Counted from the stretch's first letter, positions 1-12,125 are shown. The stretch is 64,000 bases of DNA from Polychytrium aggregatum (GCF_025602895.1 NW_026516222.1:186001-250000), one strand, 5' to 3'. The notes: generated by a model from the letters alone, not told the origin. Translations and numbers: made by a program.

Positions 1-112
1 CTCTGAACGAGAATCCACCGTCGAATCCTTCTCGGACCAAAGTCGAGCTGACACAGGAGAGCGAGCGAGCACGGAAGATCTGAGGCAGCTGGCTGATCAA
101 TCGCTTGCTCGA

Positions 113-3100
113 ATGCACTCGGCGCCTGATCCAAACACAGATCCACCCCACAAGGCCTCGATGCCGCGGGAGAGCCATGACGATGCTCTACTGGGCCTGA
201 AGCGTACATTGAAAGAGTGGGAGCGCACCTTTCAGGAGGCCCAGGGCCGAGCCCCATCCAAAAACGACATCAAGGGTGCACCCAACATAGGTAGCTAACA
301 CATGAACGAAATTCTGCTGAGGCGATGTGACGGAACAGGCGTGGCCCGTAGCGGCTCCTAGATCAGCAATATGTCTGCATCCAAAAGCGCACACGAGGCG
401 GAGATTGCCGATCTTGTCATCAGATACACCGCTGAGTGAGCCGCCGGTACTGATCGACGTGCTTTCAACGGTTGATTTTCAGCGGCGCTTTACAAAGAAT
501 ACCATCGTCTGAAGGCTCGAGACGCAGTGACTCGCAAACACGGGGATGGCGCACCGAAGATATCAACTGGCGCATTCATGGACCACCAGCAAAGCGATCC
601 ACCGACCGATGCGTCTAAGCTTCATGCGGGCCAATGCAAATATCTATCGCCGTCTTCGATCCGTCAGCAACTTATTTTGAACTCCCCAAAGCGGCAGAAA
701 CACAACCACAACCCCGAACCACTGCCGATTTCTCAGATCGAACTCGGTAACATCAAGAGCGGACAAGCCGCTCGAGCCCGAAGCGATGCAGCTGTGGCAG
801 CGAATACGAATCTATCGTCTCCACAACCGCCTAAATCCACCCAAGATCCTGTGACACCAAAGAGTGTCCGTATTCGAGAACCAGAAGTGCGGATCGATGC
901 CACACCGACAAAGCATCGCACCGAGGCGGGGAGATCTCTCTTTGCCAATCTTAGCGGCGTCGACGATCACAATACCGGTTTGGAATCCCAAGATGCCGTA
1001 TCATTCAAAAGCAGAATTTCCACGCCAATGAGGAATCGAAGTACTCCTGGCCAAGCGGCCAAGGGGTCATTCGTCACCGATGATTCCATCGTGCAAGATG
1101 TATTTGGGGCCTATTTGAATAAGGCAAACTACGAGGACTCGAGTTCGGAGGAGGAGGGCACGGGATCGTTTGCCAGTGCCCACTCAGCGCCAATCGAAGA
1201 CACTGCGCCATCCAGTCTCAAAAGCCTGTCTTCGTTGCAGTTTAGAATCGCTCGGCGACCTCGAATGCATCGAACCTCTGAGACCTCGTTGGTCCCGCTT
1301 CATCCCCCCTCAGCGACCCCGGACACGATGGACTCAGTCACAGCAACATCCATCTTGGGCAATGAGTTGATGAATGTGCCCGACAGCTCCGCCTCGCCAT
1401 TGCGGGAAATTGTGCCTCCTGGGAGCCGGGCGCGCCCAACACGGCAATTTAGCTTGCTGTCAAGGGTTGCGCAGCTGAAACATAGCTCTCTATTGAGTCC
1501 GTTGGATCTTCAGACCTTGGAAGCCCTTGATCAGGATCTCAGCCCAACCAATGGAGCCACTCGGTCTACCGACGTACAGGATCCTATCCATCATAGTAAG
1601 CTAAAGGATGGATATCGATGTGTGCTCTTGGCGATCTTCCCATTGCCCAAGTGTCCCAGTGACCGAAACCTGGGGCGATGACCGATGACCGATGATTCAA
1701 TAAGGCACCGAATGCAATAATCGTGTGTGTGCATCTGTACTTGGATTCAAAGGGTCGCCGCCAGAAGCACAAGGAAACGCCTAACTGACACCGGGATTTC
1801 TTGATCCACGAACCTACCGATCACTTCAAGTCACAGACCAAAATTGTACTCAAACCGACAGACTTCAATTTGTCCAGGGAGCCAACAGCCCTGGTAGTCA
1901 AGTGCCGGGTAGCAAGCCTCTGACCGATTTCATCAGCGAGGAGCAACAAAGAAAGCGAAAATTCAGCGACGGCTCAGCCACTGCAATCGACCCTGTCGAG
2001 AACACCGAACATGGGAAAAATGAAGCCAAGTCAAAGTCCGAGAATCGGTATGAGCCCGAGGGCGGCGCTGACCATCGAGACAAAGATATCGGCGATATGT
2101 CCAAAACTACAGCCAGACGAAGAGTGGGCTCCAATTCCAAACGAACTTCCGGAATGAGTGGCTTGAGGTCAATCAAATCAGCGCGGAAAATCATCCAAAC
2201 TGGGAAGAGCATAAAATGGCCGGGGATGAGGTCGACGACGATCCGAAGGTAGACCCATTGCCTCACAATGGCATTTTCGAAGTGCAACTAGCATTTGCTG
2301 TCATGTTTTGAGGAACCTCCAGATAACCCTGTATTGCATTGCCTACCACAGTCTCACGACGTACAGCTACTCCGAAAGCAATTCAAATTCCCAAGATCCT
2401 TACGAAGACGGGCTCAAAGACGCACCCTCCGATGTCCTGTGCAATCATGATCTCGACAACATCGAATTCGCGCTGAATCGTCAAAGTGAAAGTGGAGAGA
2501 TGTTTCCGAATGAGCTGAAAGCAGATCAAAATTGGTATAGATGAGTTTGCTGAATGCAGCAGTGTGGGGGAAGTTTGATGATCATCAAAGCGATAGTCAC
2601 TAAACTTCATCACCCACTTCGAAAGCTTATATGAAAATGACGCTGAATCAACTCGGTCTTGTGACGCTCAAAGGCTGTTCAGTACTGATTCCGTGTTCAT
2701 TTGGCGACCAACTTTCAATTTTAGGATATGTGCCATTGATCCAAGTTATGTCCAAGGGCTTGATCGTAAACGTAGATACGTTGATTTGAACGTGGCCCTG
2801 ACCAGAATGACGGGGTTGAAGTCCTTCCGACCTAGTAAGCGGAATATGAGTTTCAGTTTACGCAGTCACTGCGCAAGTGAATCACGTCGATGCAATTGCA
2901 CTGACATATATAACACGAATAGAGCAAGTGAATGCCATAAAGAGGGTGATTGGATGTCAATCAACGTTGATCAACTTGCCTACAGGTATCATAGAGCCCC
3001 AAGTATCTGAGGGCCAGTTGGAATGTTGACCTATTTCCATGGATGCTTCACGCCGACATTGGAGTCCCTCTCGTCATTATTTTCAGCTGATATCGACTGA

Positions 3101-6100
3101 TATGCGATCACCCCAGGATTTGGAAAATCCCTCTGCTATCAGCTCCCAACGTATATCATCCGAAACATACCCAACTCCATTGGCGGCGTCACTATTGTGG
3201 TCTCACCGATGCTTTCGTTGATTGAAGACCAGATACGTTGTCTCCCTGCCACTCTGAAAGGTGTATCTCTCAGCACTGCAACGCAAACGGTGAGTAGTCC
3301 GCTCCACAGGGCACAACCGCATGTCCTTGCATTTTACTGAAGAGCAAGGTGGATCAAGTTAATAGCGCCAAGGTATTAAATCATGTTCCTACCTCCATCA
3401 TCAAGTTCCAGGCGCAACAAAAGATCGAGGCCCTTTTGGAGATGAATGCTATCGACATTGTGTTTGTAACACCAGAAAAGCTGTGCTCGCAATCATTTTC
3501 AAGTATTATGGACAAGATAAACCGCGTCAACTTTGTTTGCATCGATGAAGCACACTGTATATCCGAGTGGTCTCATAATTTCAGGTAGGCGATGGAAGCG
3601 ATTGAGCGATTGATTTAGAATACTACGGGGTAGATGTTCGAGTATATGTTGACATGATCACTTGCACTCGGTGAGAGCGATGAGTTTGTAACCTCTGAGC
3701 TGTTCCTTTCTGAACGACTAGATCGTCGTACCTTCGCCTCGGAGCAGCAATCAAAGAAACGATTCGGGCCAGTTGCGTCATTGCCTTAACAGGGACGTCC
3801 ACCGTCCAAGCGAACAAATCGATTTGTTCCATGCTGTCGATTTCATATCCTGAAGGAGTCATTACTGGAAGCGTGATACGTGATAATCTTATCATTGGCG
3901 TTACCAAAATTGACGACGGAGACAATTCGGCAAGGTAATATTTCTCCCGATTGATGATCAGGACGATCAAGGTCATTGAAAGGGGGCGAGGGGTGAAGTG
4001 GGGGAGGGTTGTATGCTGCTGTTACGGACTTGTGGAACAATCTGGACGAGTGAGAGACTTGGTATTCAGAGTTGCTGATCACACTGCCAAATGTGATGTG
4101 CTGTGAGTCGGGCCGACCTTCGAAAGCAAATGGATATCGAATCGGCTGCGAGAGAAAGGCACCGAGATTGTGGGAAGTTCCCTTCGGAACTTGGAGCGAG
4201 ACCTGCCACCATAAGGGCCCGGAGGTGCTGTGACTGAAGTGCCTTTCAAATATGCTGGATACTAATACTCGAAATTTGTAGGGACAAACAGCTGCTGCAC
4301 CTCCTCAAAACACCAGTTTTCCAGACACTCTCGCCCATCATCATCTACACGATGTACCAAGTAAGCGAGACAACGATGCTGCCTAGCGATCAGAAGTCAA
4401 CAACAATCCATATTAACTTGAGGGAATTCCAATAGGTTGACGCGGACAGAGTGGCAATGTATTTGCGCGTAAACGGCATGGCGGCCGAGGCCTATCATGC
4501 TGGCAAGCCCGCCGATGTTCGGAACAGCATTCAAGCGCGGTTTATGAAGGGAGACATTGGCTTTCTGGTGGCCACGGTGGCCTTTGGGATGGGCATGAAT
4601 AAGGTGGACGTACGCAGCGTTATTCACTACAGCCTCCCAAAGAGTCTTGAAAACTACATACAGGTAAGCTCTGAAGGGGGCAGCTGCAGGCAGAAGGGAG
4701 ATTTGATGGTACCTGCGAGACTGATATACATTTCCACAGGAAATCGGCCGCGCTGGCCGTGACGGAATCCCGGCATATTGCCACCTTCTCCTTTCTTCGG
4801 ATGATTATGCGCGCCAGCGAAGTTTTGCGTATTCCGATGGGGTCGATGATGCTGCTGTGCAGCGATTTATCCTCAAGTATCTGAACAACGGCGGCACAGC
4901 CAGCACACAGAGACATGTCGATTCAGAATCAGATGTGACAAATTTACTGATTCCAATAGAAGGTGCCGAGAAGGACGTTGACTGCAAGCACCCGATACTC
5001 GAGACATTCTGGAACATTATTGAAGCGGACGAGGATAAGCCAATAGCGGTCTTTCCTGGTAATTTGTCTGGCTGGACAAGCGTTGGTGTTTCCAGAAAAT
5101 TGGCATGATGATCGTCCAATAACTGACTTGATGGCTCCAGATACGTATCTGTACTATTATGTACGATTCTTCCGAGGCGCAGAAACCGCGCTATGCCACT
5201 CAGACGATGTTGTCAAGTATATTGTGCAATGCGCACCAAAACTCACCCGGGGATATAAGGTTACGGCGGCAGAGTGTTGCCAGGCACTCAAAATCTCACC
5301 GACAGAACTCTATCAAAGACTTGCATCATACAAGGTAGGAGAGCGCACGCGATATGGAGCAAGATCGAAAGGAGCAAGTTGCTGATATTATCGATTAATT
5401 GATTCGTTAATATCCAGAAGCAAAAGCGACTCTCACTCCAGATGGAAGAGAAATGCTTCCATATTCAGGTGCGAAATACCTGGTATCAAAAGTGCGACGA
5501 AGAGAGGGACTTGTCCGTGAAGAGAATACGACAGGCGATAGTGGCCAAAATGGCTTCACTAGAAGCTAGTCGTGTGTCCAAAGTAAATCAGGTAACGAAG
5601 CAATACCCGAGAAGCTTGCCAGTGTCCTCCAAGACATATATTGGAGATGCTCTTGAGAGACTAACTGACAAATTTCAAACTCCAGATATACGGTATCATC
5701 GAAAAAATCTCACTGAGCCCATTGGAGTCCGTCGAGCAATATTCCACCAAGCATGATCGCTCAAATATGACATCAGAGGCCCTCGAGCGGCAGATCAAGC
5801 TGTACTCTGATATTGAGCACTATTTCAAGAACGAACTAGATGATGGAATGACCGATATTGGTGGCGACTTCTTCCTGAGCGACAAACAAAAACAAAGGTG
5901 AGTTATGGGTGACGGCTTATGCGAAGATAGGATCTGGAGGAATTCACTGAAGTCATTGTTCCCTTGCCAGCAAATTCGAAGTGGAAATGGATGTGAAAGA
6001 GTTTATTGCTTTACATCGAAGTGAAATCACCTCAGGTAACTTGTTCATCAGAGTCATGTACCAAAATTGGGGAGGAGAATCGCTGACAGACATGACGTCC

Positions 6101-6238
6101 CAATCGGTGGTGCAGGACGGAATGTGGCCAAAATTCTCTTGGGAATCAGCTCTCCAAGATATCCAGCAAGCGAATGGTGAGAAAATAGAGACACAGTTGG
6201 TGATGGCAACGAAGGGAATGTGGATAGTCAATGGATGA
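113..6238 (+). CDS. RECQL4: RecQ4-type DNA helicase with Sld2-like N-terminus (multi-exon)
   Basis: A 3'-5' RecQ helicase of the RECQL4 branch, which acts in replication initiation and genome maintenance. Exon 1 (to 290) carries the Sld2/RECQL4 signature [20 protein letters not shown]. It splices in phase (intron 291-482, GT-AG) to an exon reading [12 protein letters not shown], the usual continuation of that domain. A long low-complexity Ser/Pro region follows (483 to about 1595). Helicase motifs lie on later exons: Walker [12 protein letters not shown] (about 3117-3150), DEAH box in DEAHCISEW (about 3544-3570), ALTGTST (about 3785-3805), then [17 protein letters not shown] and EIGRAGRDG (about 4570-4770). 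A RECQL4-like C-terminal exon (about 5970-6238) ends at the stop. Frame 2 is open from base 2, so the true start may lie outside the window or at 113 or 160. Exon borders between 1.6 and 3.1 kb are not resolved. Identity is strong; the gene model is approximate. Confidence 0.88.
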
Positions 6239-6615
6239 ATATGACAACGAATGGATTGGGAAGGGAGGAAGGGATCTCAAATAATTCCAAAACTTTAATC
6301 AGGTATAGGAATCCGTTTTGGAAGAAGCACTATTCCTTTGATTTCCAAGAGATTGTCCGTTTAGCGAGTAAGGTTTTGAAATAAAGGAGCAGAAATTTCA
6401 CACCATCATACATCGGAGGCCGCTAATTGCGAGTAGGGAGCTGTGATAGCCATTCATAGATATCAAGCAGGACAAACTGCCGATATTGAGACTGATGGAG
6501 TGGGGAGGAAGCGATGAGGAGCAACAGGAGTGATGTTTTCACAGTATAATAAACAAATCAAGAGCTAGGAATCCTCGTCAGGAAAAATGATTTTGAAGGA
6601 GGGGGAGAATAGCAA
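6239..6615. other. Intergenic, no gene recognised
   Basis: AT-rich spacer between the RECQL4 stop codon and the first LTR remnant. It holds no convincing coding region or RNA gene. Confidence 0.5.
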
Positions 6616-7091
6616 TGTTATGAACAGGACACGGAAATAAGGCGGGGCAAGGACAGGAGGCGTGGGAACTGGGAGTGGTCAGAGTTCAGAAGAGTGATGA
6701 TCTTATATTGAAGTAGTGAGAAGATCATTCACTTGGTGAGCTTTCTCCTCTCGTCCCCGAGAGCGTCTAATTATACCTCAGCTGTCTATCTATCGCACCA
6801 TAGAGCTCAGTCGGGGATAAGCCACGCCGTGATCAATGAAAGGATGAATGAACTAACTAATCTAACAAATGACGCAATTGGGTTCCGGTGGTCGCCAATC
6901 TCAGCTGCCCCCGAGTGCCATGACCACGACCCTCAATCAAGGTGCGTGTCCATAACACCAATGCTTACGTGTACGGACGTTTTCGGCGAGTGGCGGCCTT
7001 CGTGCCGTCACAAGAACCGTGTCGAGGTGCCCACGCTGCGCCACTCTGTCCTCTTGCACACCCTATGTGACGAACACGCCAGTTCGTCACA
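6616..7091 (-). repeat. Degraded Gypsy LTR (family A-prime)
   Basis: About 476 bp that, read on the minus strand, begins TGTGACGAACTGG and ends CATAACA. It follows a purine-rich tract (GGGGGGTGAGA) and the remnant chromodomain reading frame, which is the expected place of a 3' LTR. About 335 bp of it (6626-6962) recurs in inverted orientation near 34.15-34.19 kb plus 39.66-39.97 kb, where another element has split it. The ends are inferred from the TG...CA rule; no target duplication was found. Confidence 0.6.
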
Positions 7092-7700
7092 TCTCACCCC
7101 CCCTCAACCATTGCGCTTGCTTGTTGATGAGAACTGGCTTCTCGGGGAAGCATCGGTGGAACTCCTTGACAATCAGTGGTGCGTGAGCAAGATTTGAAGA
7201 AGGTTCCCAAGTGGCTTCGGTGATGTGATAGCCTTTCCAGGCCACCAAGTATTGGATTCCCCTCCCTTGCCTTCTCGAGTCCAGAACCTCTTCAACTTGG
7301 TATACGAGCTGGTCTGCCACCTCGATTGGAGGAGAGGAGAGACATTCCGGTTGGGGATTGGGATTGTTGACTCGTGGTACGGCTCCAGGAGTGCGGTATA
7401 GAACGCTGAGTGCACTCAGAGGTGTGCTGGGAGGTCCAGCTCGAACGCTACCTCGTTCACCTTCCTCTTGATCTTGTAAGGGCCGATTCACCTGTAATCA
7501 AGCTTCTCCGACGGGCGTGTGGTCTTGATGTTGACCCGCCGAAGCCACACCTTGTCGCCCGGTGCGTACGGCGGTGGTTCTGCCCGGTGATGGTCGGCAA
7601 ATCGCTTGTGTCGTTCTTGCGCCTCTGTCAAGCTCTTTGCCATATGTTGGCGAACAGCTTCAAGGAGCTTTCTGTGCTCCTCCGCGGCGGGTTTGATCAT
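7087..7700 (-). pseudogene. Gypsy integrase C-terminus with chromodomain, broken
   Basis: 3' end of a Gypsy pol gene on the minus strand. The upstream part has the linker and GPY/F-type region (APGDKVWLRRVNIKTTRPSE) and runs into an in-frame TGA near 7488-7490, just before a typical IGPYKI segment. Downstream frames shift, and the chromodomain (YQVEEVLDSR, then WKGYHITEATWEP) is read in a different frame. Everything upstream (protease, RT, RNase H, catalytic integrase) is missing. This is a truncated, decayed copy. Confidence 0.85.
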
Positions 7701-7737
7701 TGCTTGTCGCTAAACAGCAGAGAAACGAAGGTGCATC

Positions 7738-8037
7738 TGACGACTTGACCAAGTCGCAACATGTCGCGAGGGCTGGGTCGTGCACACGAGCGAGGAGACT
7801 CCCCACCACGACCCCCACCGTGTCTTGCTGGGTTCCCACGATATATAAAGGGCGATGCCCCAGCACCGGAAGGATCCAGCAAGACGAGTCTTCTGTTTAT
7901 CTCACCCTCCTGTTCGCCCGTTGGCCCAATTCCCTGAATATACGCCGCTTGCTCGTACTCGCCGTTGCCCATTACTCGTCCGTCCCGTTTTCCGATAGTC
8001 CCCTGTTCCGTCCCCAGTCCGTCCCCCGTTCGTTACA
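7738..8037 (+). repeat. 5' LTR of Gypsy family A
   Basis: LTR of about 300 bp ending CGTTACA, directly followed by a PBS and a gag gene. It has a TATA box (ATATATAAAG, 7841-7850). 39 nt after the start of TATATAAAG lies AAGACGAGTCT (7881-7891), which is complementary to the PBS. The left end (TGACGAC) is less certain than the right end. It resembles the solo LTR at 9320-9586 around the TATA box and the CCAGCAAGA segment. Confidence 0.7.
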
Positions 8038-8039
8038 TT

Positions 8040-8050
8040 AGACTCGTCTT
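8040..8050 (+). promoter_or_regulatory. Self-priming PBS of family A
   Basis: AGACTCGTCTT starts 2 nt after the LTR end and is the exact reverse complement of AAGACGAGTCT at 7881-7891 inside the same LTR. Tf1/sushi-type elements prime with the first 11 nt of their own mRNA; the 11-nt length and the 2-nt gap here match that scheme. Confidence 0.6.
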
Positions 8051-8072
8051 CTTTCCGTTTACCTCGCCCGTT

Positions 8073-9270
8073 ATGACCGACCCCATTATCCGTCTCCCCG
8101 ACCCCTTTGATGGAGATCGCCATCAACTTCGATCGTTCTTGACCAAGGTCAATATTGTCCTCACCCTCCATGAGCCCCGCTACCCCACCGATGCCCACAG
8201 AGTGGGCCTGGTTGGCACACTCCTCTCCGGACCCCCTTCCGACTGGTTTGCAAGCCTTGTCAAGTTAGAATGCCCTCTACTCCGCAACTTTACCCAGTTT
8301 CGCACTCACCTCGAAGCTCGTTATGGGGACCCCCATGACGAAATGAGAGCTGAAGCCTCGATGATGAAATTGATGCAAGGACGCAGGCCCGCATCAGTCT
8401 ACGCATCGGACTTCCAGCTCCTGCAGGCTGACATCCACTGGAACGAGGCCGCCCTCATTGCCAAGTTTTACGGTGGCTTGAACGACGACGTCAAGGACAT
8501 GCTCGCCATCCGGGGCGAGCTGCCCGACACTTTGTCCGAGCTCATCGAGGTCGCCACCCGACTCGATGCCCGCATTCACCAGCGTCGAATGGAAGCCGCC
8601 AACACCGTTCGTTACAGGACCACTCCCAGCATTGCCCGCCCACCGACTGCCGAAGCCTACCCTCCCGTGCTCGGAAAGACTCAACTTGCCGACGCCCCTG
8701 TTCCCACGGACCGCGAAGCTGAACGCCGCCTTCGCCGTACCAACAACCTCGGTCTTTACTGCGGTGACAGTGGACACTACATCAATGTGAGGAGTGAACA
8801 AGCGCAAGGACGAAGACCAAGTGCTTGGTATGAGCTTTATTAGCTTTTAGCCCCGAACACCAAAGAACAAGTTTTGTTCGAACTGGTGTTCAACATAGCC
8901 TCAGACATGCAGAGCTATTTATAGACCGGGAGAAGGTCGAGGGGCAAATGTGGGCGAGAAGGGTGGAGCATCACAGAGAAGCGAGAAGGGGGTGCGAGAG
9001 TGGCTGGTGTGCAAGCGAGAGAGGCTTGGCACAGCCCGGGGACATGTGCCGAGCGGTGGGGGAGGCAGGAAACCAGTAGACGCGGGTGGCAACGGCGCGT
9101 GCTCATGCATGGGGGCAAACAAACACGTGGGGACTCATGATTGGTGCGGAGGGCGAGAGCATGCGGGACAATCTCATTGGTCCGTTGTGATGCTGGTCAT
9201 CACAATCAAGTCCTGCCCCAACCGCAAGCCCTTCAACAACCAGGGAAACGACTCGCGCCAGGGTCTCTAA
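8073..9270 (+). pseudogene. Gypsy family A gag, split by a solo LTR
   Basis: Capsid gene starting MTDPIIRLPDPFDGD at 8073, with a retrotransposon gag domain (LLSGPPSDWFASL, FRTHLEARYGDP). The CCHC zinc knuckle is cut after GHYI by a solo LTR (8786-9204). Across the duplicated ATCAA the frame resumes as KSCPNRKPF and stops at 9270. The knuckle reads LYCGDSGHYI then KSC, and the first expected cysteine is Gly. The -1 recoding signal at the end of the gene is preserved. Confidence 0.8.
8786..9204 (-). repeat. Solo LTR related to family B, in the gag of family A
   Basis: 419-bp solo LTR (plus strand TGTGAGGAGTG...GGTCATCACA) flanked by perfect 5-bp duplications ATCAA at 8781-8785 and 9205-9209. 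It resembles the family B LTRs (TGTGAGGACC...GATCATCACA) and shares the TTGTTCGAACT self-primer core and a TTTATAG TATA region, but is diverged. Removing it plus one ATCAA restores the reading frame through the zinc knuckle. Confidence 0.88.
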
Positions 9271-9288
9271 GGGCCACTGCCCTGGCGC
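9243..9288 (+). promoter_or_regulatory. -1 ribosomal frameshift signal, family A
   Basis: In-frame G GGA AAC heptamer (9243-9249), 5-nt spacer, then a 9-bp perfect stem, GCGCCAGGG (9255-9263) with CCCTGGCGC (9280-9288). The gag stop TAA (about 9268-9270) lies in the loop. Slipping back one base enters an open frame (GKRLAPGSLRATALAH) that continues toward pol. Confidence 0.7.
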
Positions 9289-10010
9289 ACACCAATGACA
9301 ACAATAAACTCGTTGTTAATGTGACGACCCGGCGTGGTCGCCACATCGGGCGTGCGTAGGCTGGTTCCAAGCCACGCGCGATCGTCTCTTGCTGGGCCTC
9401 AGTATATAAGGGCTGCCTCTCCGGCCCCACGAGAGCCCAGCAAGAGAAGTCATCTGTACTCTCCCGTCCTGCAATATATTCCTGTCCAGCTCCCAGTTTC
9501 GCCTTTAGGCCCCGTCCCCGTTTGCCCTGCTTGTTCGCCCTGCCTGCTTGCCCTCGCCTCGGTCCACCCTCGCCCCGTCCGTTACAGTTAAGGAATCATC
9601 CTCAAAGTTCCCAAAGGCCCCTATTCCTGTTCCTGTTCTCATGGAGCATAATGCTACTGCAGCAGCTTCCACGACCACCCCAAATTTCCGCTCTCAACTT
9701 CCTCCAGTCCGCCCGCCTCCCAGTCGACTCCCCTCGTCTCCCATCTCCCGTAAACCAACTCCCACCGAGGACTCGCCTGGTCGACCGCTGTTCCCCCCTG
9801 CCACGCCCCGGCCATCCGGACCAAGCACGCACCCGACCCTGGGCGGTAGCGTGGGAAGCGCCAACAAGGGTGACGCGTGCCTGTCCCCAACGGACGACCA
9901 GCACGACGGACCGTGGGAAAGCACGCGTCCCCACCACAAGTCTGTCCCCTGGCCCACCACCAAGCACACCAATCAGTCTCCCATCAAGCCCGACCCCAAC
10001 CTTGCCTCCC
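9250..10010 (+). pseudogene. Start of family A pol, truncated
   Basis: The -1 frame after gag stays open to 9319, is interrupted by a solo LTR (9320-9586) and resumes as KESSSKFPKAPIPVPVLMEH after one copy of the GTTAA duplication. It then runs through a Pro/Ser/Thr-rich region without catalytic motifs, as expected between gag and protease. It is cut at 10,010 by a family C LTR. Protease, RT and integrase of this copy are absent. Confidence 0.65.
9320..9586 (+). repeat. Solo LTR, family A-like
   Basis: 267 bp, TGTGACGACCC...CCGTTACA, flanked by perfect GTTAA duplications (9315-9319 and 9587-9591). It contains a TATATAAG box (about 9403-9410) in a context like the LTR at 7738-8037. It lies within the reading frame of the family A element. 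Confidence 0.82.
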
Positions 10011-10501
10011 TGTCACAGATCCCTCTGCCCGTCAGACTGCACCGTCGCACTTGTGTCACTGTTTGCGTCGCACACTTTCTTTTTCCTTGTCCTGCGACGC
10101 CTTTCCTTTTTCCTTGCTCTCATGTTGCACACGCCGCTCTGTGTTCCCTGCATTTGTCATTGACCATGCATTAGTCAGACGCTGTGTTTCCCGCATTTGC
10201 CAGCCACCAAGCATTTGTCAGACTTTCACATGTTTCCCCGGTTAGCCGCTGCTGCCTGGCTGCTGTCCCGCCGCCTCCGCTGCTTCGCCCCCGCTGCGGC
10301 AGGCTTCGCCTCCGGGACCGCCAGACAGATAAATAGCCCGCCTTCGCCCGCTCATGTTTCTGGTCATCACCTTCGACCCCAGACACACTTGACTCTAGAT
10401 CCTAGCCTCGCTAAGATCGATAAAACCCTTCTCTATCTTCTTCTTTTGACTTCCTCTTGATCCCGCGATCTGGCACTTCCTCTTGATCCCGTGATCCGAC
10501 A
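10011..10501 (+). repeat. Family C LTR, plus orientation
   Basis: Begins TGTCACAGATCC and ends GATCCGACA. It is the inverted counterpart of the minus-oriented family C LTRs that start at 10,922. The last part carries a partial duplication of its own terminus (ACTTCCTCTTGATCCCG occurs twice near 10,450-10,490). Flanks (CTCCC and ATATG) do not match, so it is a rearranged copy, not a clean solo insertion. Confidence 0.8.
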
Positions 10502-10921
10502 ATATGTCTGAAGACATCGTTCAGGAAGTGTTGGAACACCGCGGGGGCGTTCGTGAGTCCGAATGGCATTACGAGGTACTCGAACAACCCGAATGGAGTA
10601 CGAAAGGCTGTTTTCCATTCATCTCCCTGGCGGATGCGTACGAGGTTGTACGCTCCACGCAAGTCGATCTTGGTAAACACCTTTGCCCCACTGAGCCGTT
10701 CGAGTAGTGTCGGGATGAGGGGGAGCGGGTAGCGATTTCGGATAGTTATCTTATTGAGGCTTCGATAGTCGACACACAAGCGGAGGGTTCCATCCTTTTT
10801 CTTGACAAAGAGGACTGGCGATGCCGCGGGAGACTTGGACGGACGGATGAACCCCTTCGCGAGGTTCTCGTCCAAGTACTCCCGCAGGGCCTTGGATTCT
10901 TCAGCGGACAGGCTGTATATA
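10502..10921 (-). pseudogene. Gypsy reverse transcriptase fragment
   Basis: 420 bp coding on the minus strand for the RT core of a Gypsy pol ([61 protein letters not shown]). It stops before the YLDD catalytic box. It is closest to family B in this window but not identical. It is trapped between two family C LTRs of opposite orientation. Confidence 0.85.
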
Positions 10922-11386
10922 TGTCAGATCACGGGATCAAGAGGAAGTCAAAAGAAGAAGATAGAGAAAGGTTTTATTGATCTTAGCGAGGCTATGATCT
11001 AGAGTCAAGTGTGTCTGGGGTCGAAGGTGATGACCAGAAACATGAGCGGGCGAAGGCGGGCTATTTATCTGTCTGGCGGTCCCGGAGGCGAAGCCTGCCG
11101 CAGCGGGGGCGAAGCAGCGGAGGCGGCGGGACAGCAGCCAGGCAGCAGCGGCTAACCGGGGAAACATGTGAAAGTCTGACAAATGCTTGGTGGCTGGCAA
11201 ATGCGGGTAACACAGCGTCTGACTAATGCATAGCGATGACAAATGCAGGGAACACAGAGCGGCGTGTGCAACATGAGAGGAAGGAGAAAGGAAAGGCGTC
11301 GCAGGACAAAGGAAAAAGAAAGTGTGCAACGCAAACAGTGACACAAGTGCGACGGTGCAGCTAGGCGGGCAGAGCGATCTGTGACA
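10922..11386 (-). repeat. 3' LTR of E1
   Basis: 465 bp, plus strand TGTCAGATCACGG...CTGTGACA. It is followed by TCCCCCCCAGAAAAA, which on the minus strand is a polypurine tract just upstream of the LTR. The TATA-like TTTATC signals and sequence match the other family C LTRs, with a few differences. Confidence 0.88.
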
Positions 11387-11625
11387 TCCCCCCCAGAAAA
11401 ATTGTGCTCAAGTCAAACCATCAATTTTTCGATCCCGAGTTGCGTTGCACTTGTGCTTGGCAAAGGTCGATCAGTGTGTCCATTTCCGGAAGGTTGCGGT
11501 TGCGGCTGAGGAAGTCGTGGATGTCTGCGAGTCCTCCATCCAAGAGTTCGGCCAGTGGTGCCCACGAGTCGTACGATGGGTCGTATCCCTGCCAGCGGAG
11601 CAGGAACTCGTGTCGATATCCAGGT
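11387..11625 (-). pseudogene. E1 pol 3' end (chromodomain tail)
   Basis: Encodes the last part of family C Pol (FLLRWQGYDPSYDSWAPLAE and the C-terminal tail) up to the CAGGT target site. The rest of this gene resumes at 23,267 on the far side of I1. Confidence 0.88.
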
Positions 11626-12091
11626 TGTCAGATCACGGGATCAAGAGGAGATCAAAAGAAAAAGATAGAGAAGGGTTTTATTGATCTTAGCGAGGCTAGG
11701 ATCTAGAGTCAAGTGTGTCTGGGGTCGAAGGTGATGACCAGAAACATGAGCGGGTGAAGGCGGGCTATTTATCTGTCTGGCGGTCCCGGAGGCGAAGCCT
11801 GCCGCAGCGGGGGCGAAGCAGCGGAGGCGGCGGGACAGCAGCCAGGCAGCAACGGCTAACCGGAGAAACATGTGAAAGTCTGACAAATGCTCGGTGGCTG
11901 ACAAATGCGGGTGACACAGCGTCTGACTAATGCATGGTCGATGACAAATGCAGGGAAAACAGAGCGGCGTGTGCAACATGAGAGCAAGGAAAAAGGAAAG
12001 GCGTCACAGGACAAAGGAAAAGGAAAGTGTGCGACGCAAACAGTGACACAAGTGCGACGGTGCAGCTAGGCGGGCAGAGCGATCTGTGACA
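11626..12091 (-). repeat. 3' LTR of I1
   Basis: 466-bp family C LTR with TG...CA ends. On the internal side it abuts the polypurine tract TGGGGGGGA (minus strand). Confidence 0.93.
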
Positions 12092-12125
12092 TCCCCCCCA
12101 GAAAAATTGTGCTCAAGTCAAACCA

